In this document: positions 60,343 to 64,000 of the stretch, piece by piece | Layout of the letters: each line of letters opens with the position of its first letter | Position numbering within the stretch: position 1 is the stretch's first letter | NCBI GenBank assembly: GCA_030144725.1 | Contig: JASKMD010000002.1 | Coordinates: 4,653,362-4,717,361 of the forward strand | DNA length: 64,000 nucleotides | Origin: Haematococcus lacustris | Lineage: Eukaryota; Chlorophyta; Chlorophyceae; Chlamydomonadales; Haematococcaceae | Direction: 5' to 3' | Notes under the pieces: model-generated | Database searches by the model: none | Seen by the model: only the letters and a program-made list of their open reading frames with translations | Told to the model about the DNA's origin: nothing | Program-made: the position numbers and the translations under genes

Positions 60343-61698
60343 ATCATCGGACATTTCTGAGACGCAATATCATCGAAGCAGAATGGCTGTGGTTGGGTGT
60401 GCATCCACCCGCCCCCACCGAGGGATAGTGGAGCAAACGTGAGGTCCAATACCGGATGAGGCTGCTCAGTCGATGCTTGTCGTTTGAACTGCCTGTCTAC
60501 CTTTTCATTTATTCAACGCTTGATAAATCAATAATCATAATAAAACTTATAATAAAGATATATACAATAATCATAACATAACAATAATAAAATATCAACC
60601 CACTTCAGCTCTGCCCTTCCAATGCGTGTGCCTCCATTGCTAGCTCGAGCTCCGATAACTCATGCTCACACACGTCCTCGTTGTGCTTGGCTTCACGCCT
60701 GATTGCCATCCTTTTGGCCATAATCAATACTAACGTGGCGCGACTACGAATACCACAGTCAACTAATTTCCCGATGAATGCCGTGTAATGTCGCTGTCGC
60801 ATTACTCCGCTGTATCTACGTGTAATAACACGATTTGCATTTTACGGTAATTGGCGGCGATAGTGATTGTACCCGAAGGTTTGTGCCGCATAACGCTACA
60901 ACGACGATCCGTAATGTGAAGACCCCGATGTTGCAAGCATGAGAATAGCTGCCGGTTGCGCATGTCTAAACATTTATGCGCCCATATTGAAGTTACTTGC
61001 TACAAGCAAGTCTACGAACCGTCCGTGTATCTCGCCGCGATTGCATGACTGATGATGGGTCCCACAGAGCGCATAACAAAACGCGGTGAGGTCGTGTCCC
61101 AATGATCGCCCTGATTGAGCCCAATCCAACGCTAGGCCACGTGATCTGGCAGCCGCAAGGCGGAGGGGAGTATTCACTGCTCTGTTTCCAGCCTCATGCG
61201 GTGCCCCCCACATCATGCCCGTAGGTGCCCACCGTCAAGCAAGCACCGACAAGCGCCGCCCACTCTGCTCAGGACTAGCCACTAGCGCGAAGGATCGGTT
61301 CAGAGCGGTCATGGGGCCCTTCCACACCACTGCCCCTTGCGGTTACAGGATTGCTCCCGGCAGAGATAGAACCCAGCACCCCTGGCGCAACCGCGGATCA
61401 CGGTGCGCACTCGGCAACTGAGGTCTTTGTTGCTCTTTGTGAAGGTGGCCAAGTACATATTAGTAAGAAACACAGATGGCTAGTTTACCTATGTTCCAAA
61501 AGCAATGGTTACATGTTTTCTCACGCATGACATGGGCTGAAGTGGAGCCTTAACCAGATGGTGGGGAAGGTGATGATGGAGGAGTGTTGCAGCTTCCTGG
61601 GCGTCGGCCTTGGCCACATCACTTCTAGCAGTGGCAGAAACCGCAGGTCACCCCCGCCATTGGCCCAGCAAACCTTCCTAATGTTGCACAGACATATC
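60343..61698. other. AT-rich island and unassigned open frames
   Basis: 60490-60620 is strikingly A/T-rich against the GC-rich background. Minus-strand frames at 60802-60605 (MRQRHYTAFIGKLVDCGIRS) and 61216-60974 (contains AVNTPLRLAAARSRGLALDW, faintly ankyrin-like) are short and have no supported splice partners. No gene is called. Confidence 0.35.
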
Positions 61699-62150
61699 AC
61701 AGCCCCCTTGTCCCTCACTAGGGCCTCCATTTGAGCTGGACCAGTAGTGGCCACTAGTGGGAATACTAGGGACCGCTAGTGGCCCAACTCAAAGGGTGTC
61801 AATGGGTTGTGTGAAGTATACCCAATGCACATGGACATGGTGCATGAGTGCCTACCACCTACACTATTGCCTGACCACGAGGGCCATGGTGTAGAGTTGG
61901 CATGAAAAACATGCGCTGATTGTAAGCTGATGACAGCTCAAGAAGGGGGCACACACTATTGTGCCCCAGCAGGCTGCTGCTGCTGCTGCTGCTGCTGCTT
62001 GGGTGGCTTGTCTCGCACCCGCTTGTAGCCATGCTCAGGGTACTCCTTGCCCTTGGCTGGCAGAGCTCCCTGATCTGGCCAGTAGCACAACTCCAGTGGC
62101 CGCCACCTGCTCTCACCAATGCGCTACATGTTCAGCGCTGCATTGCAGTC
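61699..62150. repeat. Dispersed repeat, copy 2 (matches 52677-53134)
   Basis: Near-identical second copy of the Fanzor-like 3' end and flank, same orientation, with a shorter CTG run. It stops at the same base (the GACTG that begins the RuvC-III motif) as copy 1. Confidence 0.92.
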
Positions 62151-62473
62151 TTCACTATTGCCAGACAAACAAAACTTATTCAACAAGGAACAACATGTCG
62201 GTCTGTGGGTAAGGACTGGAGCAGCAAGGACAGGCACAGGACTGCTGTTAGGCAGCATTGCTTGCTGCCCATGGTCATGCGTTTGTTAATCTCAGCCACA
62301 ATGGCGTCGACTTGAGCTGGGCTGAAATCAGGCAGGGCTGCCTTCACAAGGCCACGCAGGCCAGCCTTGATGACCTGGCGCCGCTCTGCAATCACTACCT
62401 TGGCAGCCTGCCCCTGCCCCTGGACTTGCTGCCCACTGCCACTGGCACCTGCAGACACGGGAAAGCACAACAC
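61956..62473 (-). pseudogene. Fanzor/TnpB-like relic, copy 2 (N-terminal piece joined to C-terminal piece)
   Basis: The 3' part (62150-61956) encodes the RuvC-III block DCNAALNM, then an in-frame TAG stop, then RIGESRWRPLELCYW and a short polyglutamine tail ending PAGAQ. Upstream (62473-62180) is a helical frame, ERRQVIKAGLRGLVKAALPD and VDAIVAEINKRMTMGSKQ, which I infer to be the N-terminal region of the same family because it abuts the C-terminal block in the right order and orientation. The whole RuvC-I to RuvC-II core is missing. Dead copy. Confidence 0.5.
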
Positions 62474-63223
62474 ACGTACGGCATGACTCTATGCACGGAG
62501 GCGCAACGACGCGTGGTGCACACTGCGTCGAGTCGTCAGTTAGTTTCGGGGGGCCTAGCCTTTCCTCAAGCTTCGCGGCTTACCGGCTGCGGAGGGTGCT
62601 GGGGAGACGGGGCGCTTGAGGTTCCTTTTCGGGGGCATCACAGGGATTCAGCAAAACCATCGGGGCGGAGTGGCCGTGCTGCGGGGTGCATCAGGTCGCC
62701 GTTCAACCCGAGGGCCGGCTACCGGAGTGGGGCGGATGTGATGTGCATTACAGATTTACAAAGCCACCAAACAGACAAAACTGCTGACACTGGTTCCTCA
62801 AGCTTCACTTCGGTCATTATGGTAAACTTGAAGGCCTACACTATTGCCAGACCTGCCTGGCTGTGACGTATCACAGCCTCACAGCTGCAGGTCAAGGCCT
62901 CAGGAGGAGGGCAGCCAAGCAGCTTTCAGCAGTGGAAATTAAGCACATTGACAGACTGGAACCACTGCCTCCACCATCATCACCCATTCCTGATGCAAAC
63001 GAGCATGGCGTGCATGAGCAATCACAGCATGTTGAGATAGACCAGGGACCAGCATGCCACTTGCTGGTGAGCGGCCAGTCCAGGGAGGCGCAGGAAGCTG
63101 GACCCAGCATAACTCATTGTTTGTCCTGGTATGCTGACTTACTTGCCAGCGCCAGTGGCAAGGTGTGTTACCCAGTCACTCCCTCACTCCTGGCCATATC
63201 TGTGTGACTGATTGACTGATCTG
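62474..63223. other. Intergenic stretch before the AP-1 mu 3' end
   Basis: 62520-62640 is related to 58345-58445. The rest shows no gene; a 114-codon plus frame at 62863-63207 has no recognisable domain. Confidence 0.4.
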
Positions 63224-63977
63224 TCACGAGCCCACCCGTATCTCATAGTTCCCGGCACACGTGATGTAGCGCACCCAGGGCAGGGCCTGGTACCCAGTCT
63301 TCTCAATGACCTTCAAGTACCGCACCTGCCAGCACACAGCACGCTGGAGCATGTTGCACATGGTGTGCAGGCACACTATGGGCCTCAAACATGACGAGTG
63401 GGGTCTGGGTTGGGGCTGCCCCATGGGCATCATGACACACCATAGCTCAGTCAAGTGCTGCAGGTGTGTGTATACAGTGCCCGGTCCCCGCTCAGTGACC
63501 GCAGGCTGTGTGGCAGTGCTGCAGGCTGAGGCTGTGTGGCAGTGCTGCAGGCTGAAGTGCTTCAGGCTGTGTGGCACGAGGCAGTTGTGCATCCTAGAGC
63601 TTCAGTAGTCAGGTGTGGTAACATGGGCAGGCTGACCAGGCTAGCCAGGTTGATATCAAAACAAACCCCGCATGGGGCACTGTGTTGCTACGCTGCCAGC
63701 AAAGCCATGCGCAAGTAGTCAGCCATTGAAGGCTGTTAAAGGCTGTTGTTCATGCCCTGACTCGCTAGCTGGGCAGCGCTGCATGGCACCAGCTTGTGAG
63801 CGTGATGTGCACAAGCTGGCAAGGGCTTGCGAATGCCAGGTGCCTGACGCTGTGCTGTTCCTACTCACCTGGATGCCAGACACTGTAAAGTATGGGATTT
63901 CAAACTTGACTTTGATGGGTGGCATCTTGCCCTTGACATCATCTTCAGCATCCACACTGGGCAGGTTGAAATGACAC
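63224..63977 (-). CDS. AP1M: Clathrin adaptor AP-1 complex medium (mu) subunit, C-terminal two exons (partial)
   Basis: The mu subunit of the AP-1 adaptor binds tyrosine-based sorting signals on cargo at the trans-Golgi network and endosomes. The last two exons are in the window: 63977-63869 (CHFNLPSVDAEDD, then PPIKVKFEIPYFTVSGIQ) and 63325-63224 (VRYLKVIEKTGYQALPWVRY, then ITCAGNYEIRVGS and TGA). KFEIPYFTVSGIQVRYLK and GYQALPWVRYIT are the conserved end of the mu homology domain, closest in memory to plant and animal AP-1 mu. The gene continues beyond the right edge. Confidence 0.93.
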
Positions 63978-64000
63978 CTGCACAGCAAGCATGGGCGCAA

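Overview
The window is nuclear DNA of a volvocalean green alga, most likely Haematococcus or a close relative (inference). The signs are GC-rich exons with many short introns, strong preference for G/C at third codon positions, TGTAA polyadenylation motifs, polyglutamine-type CAG runs, and very dense microsatellites. There are no bacterial operons, no rRNA or tRNA genes that I could find, and no CRISPR array. A run of 500 Ns (6002-6501) is an assembly gap inside a pentamer array.

Layout, left to right. (1) 525-12316, plus: 3' part of a GCN1-type translational activator, broken up by large simple repeats. (2) 12698-13995, minus: an unrecognised gene, apparently plastid-targeted, that shares a 255-bp divergent intergenic region with (3) a complete 11-exon apyrase (14251-19638, plus). 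(4) 20258-21640, minus: a 5'-truncated, frameshifted LINE. (5) 23615-30298, minus: a complete 15-exon cytosolic-type glucose-6-phosphate dehydrogenase. (6) 31607-36007, plus: 40S ribosomal protein S18, whose last intron carries two hAT-type MITEs. (7) 37150-39922, minus: a 10-exon, 300-residue six-pass membrane protein that I do not recognise. (8) 41390-49752, plus: an MLO-family membrane protein with a huge low-complexity exon. (9) 50516-55536, plus: an EF-hand protein whose exons continue in phase from the MLO gene, so the two may be one MLO::EF-hand gene. A decayed Fanzor/TnpB-like nuclease sits antisense in one of its introns. (10) 56534-57957, plus: 40S ribosomal protein S8. (11) 58200-62650: a transposon graveyard with a 26-bp-TIR element, a 949-bp hAT-like element with a perfect 8-bp target duplication, and a second Fanzor-like remnant. 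(12) 63224-63977, minus: the last two exons of a clathrin adaptor AP-1 mu subunit, continuing beyond the window.

The genes are ordinary, functionally unrelated housekeeping genes. Exon coordinates were worked out by hand from splice consensus, phase and family similarity. For apyrase, G6PD, S18, S8 and the six-pass protein, the joined exons give a whole number of codons ending at one stop. The most interesting signals are the possible MLO/EF-hand fusion, the Fanzor-like relics, the hAT-type elements with intact TIRs and target duplications, and three apparent GC-AG introns.
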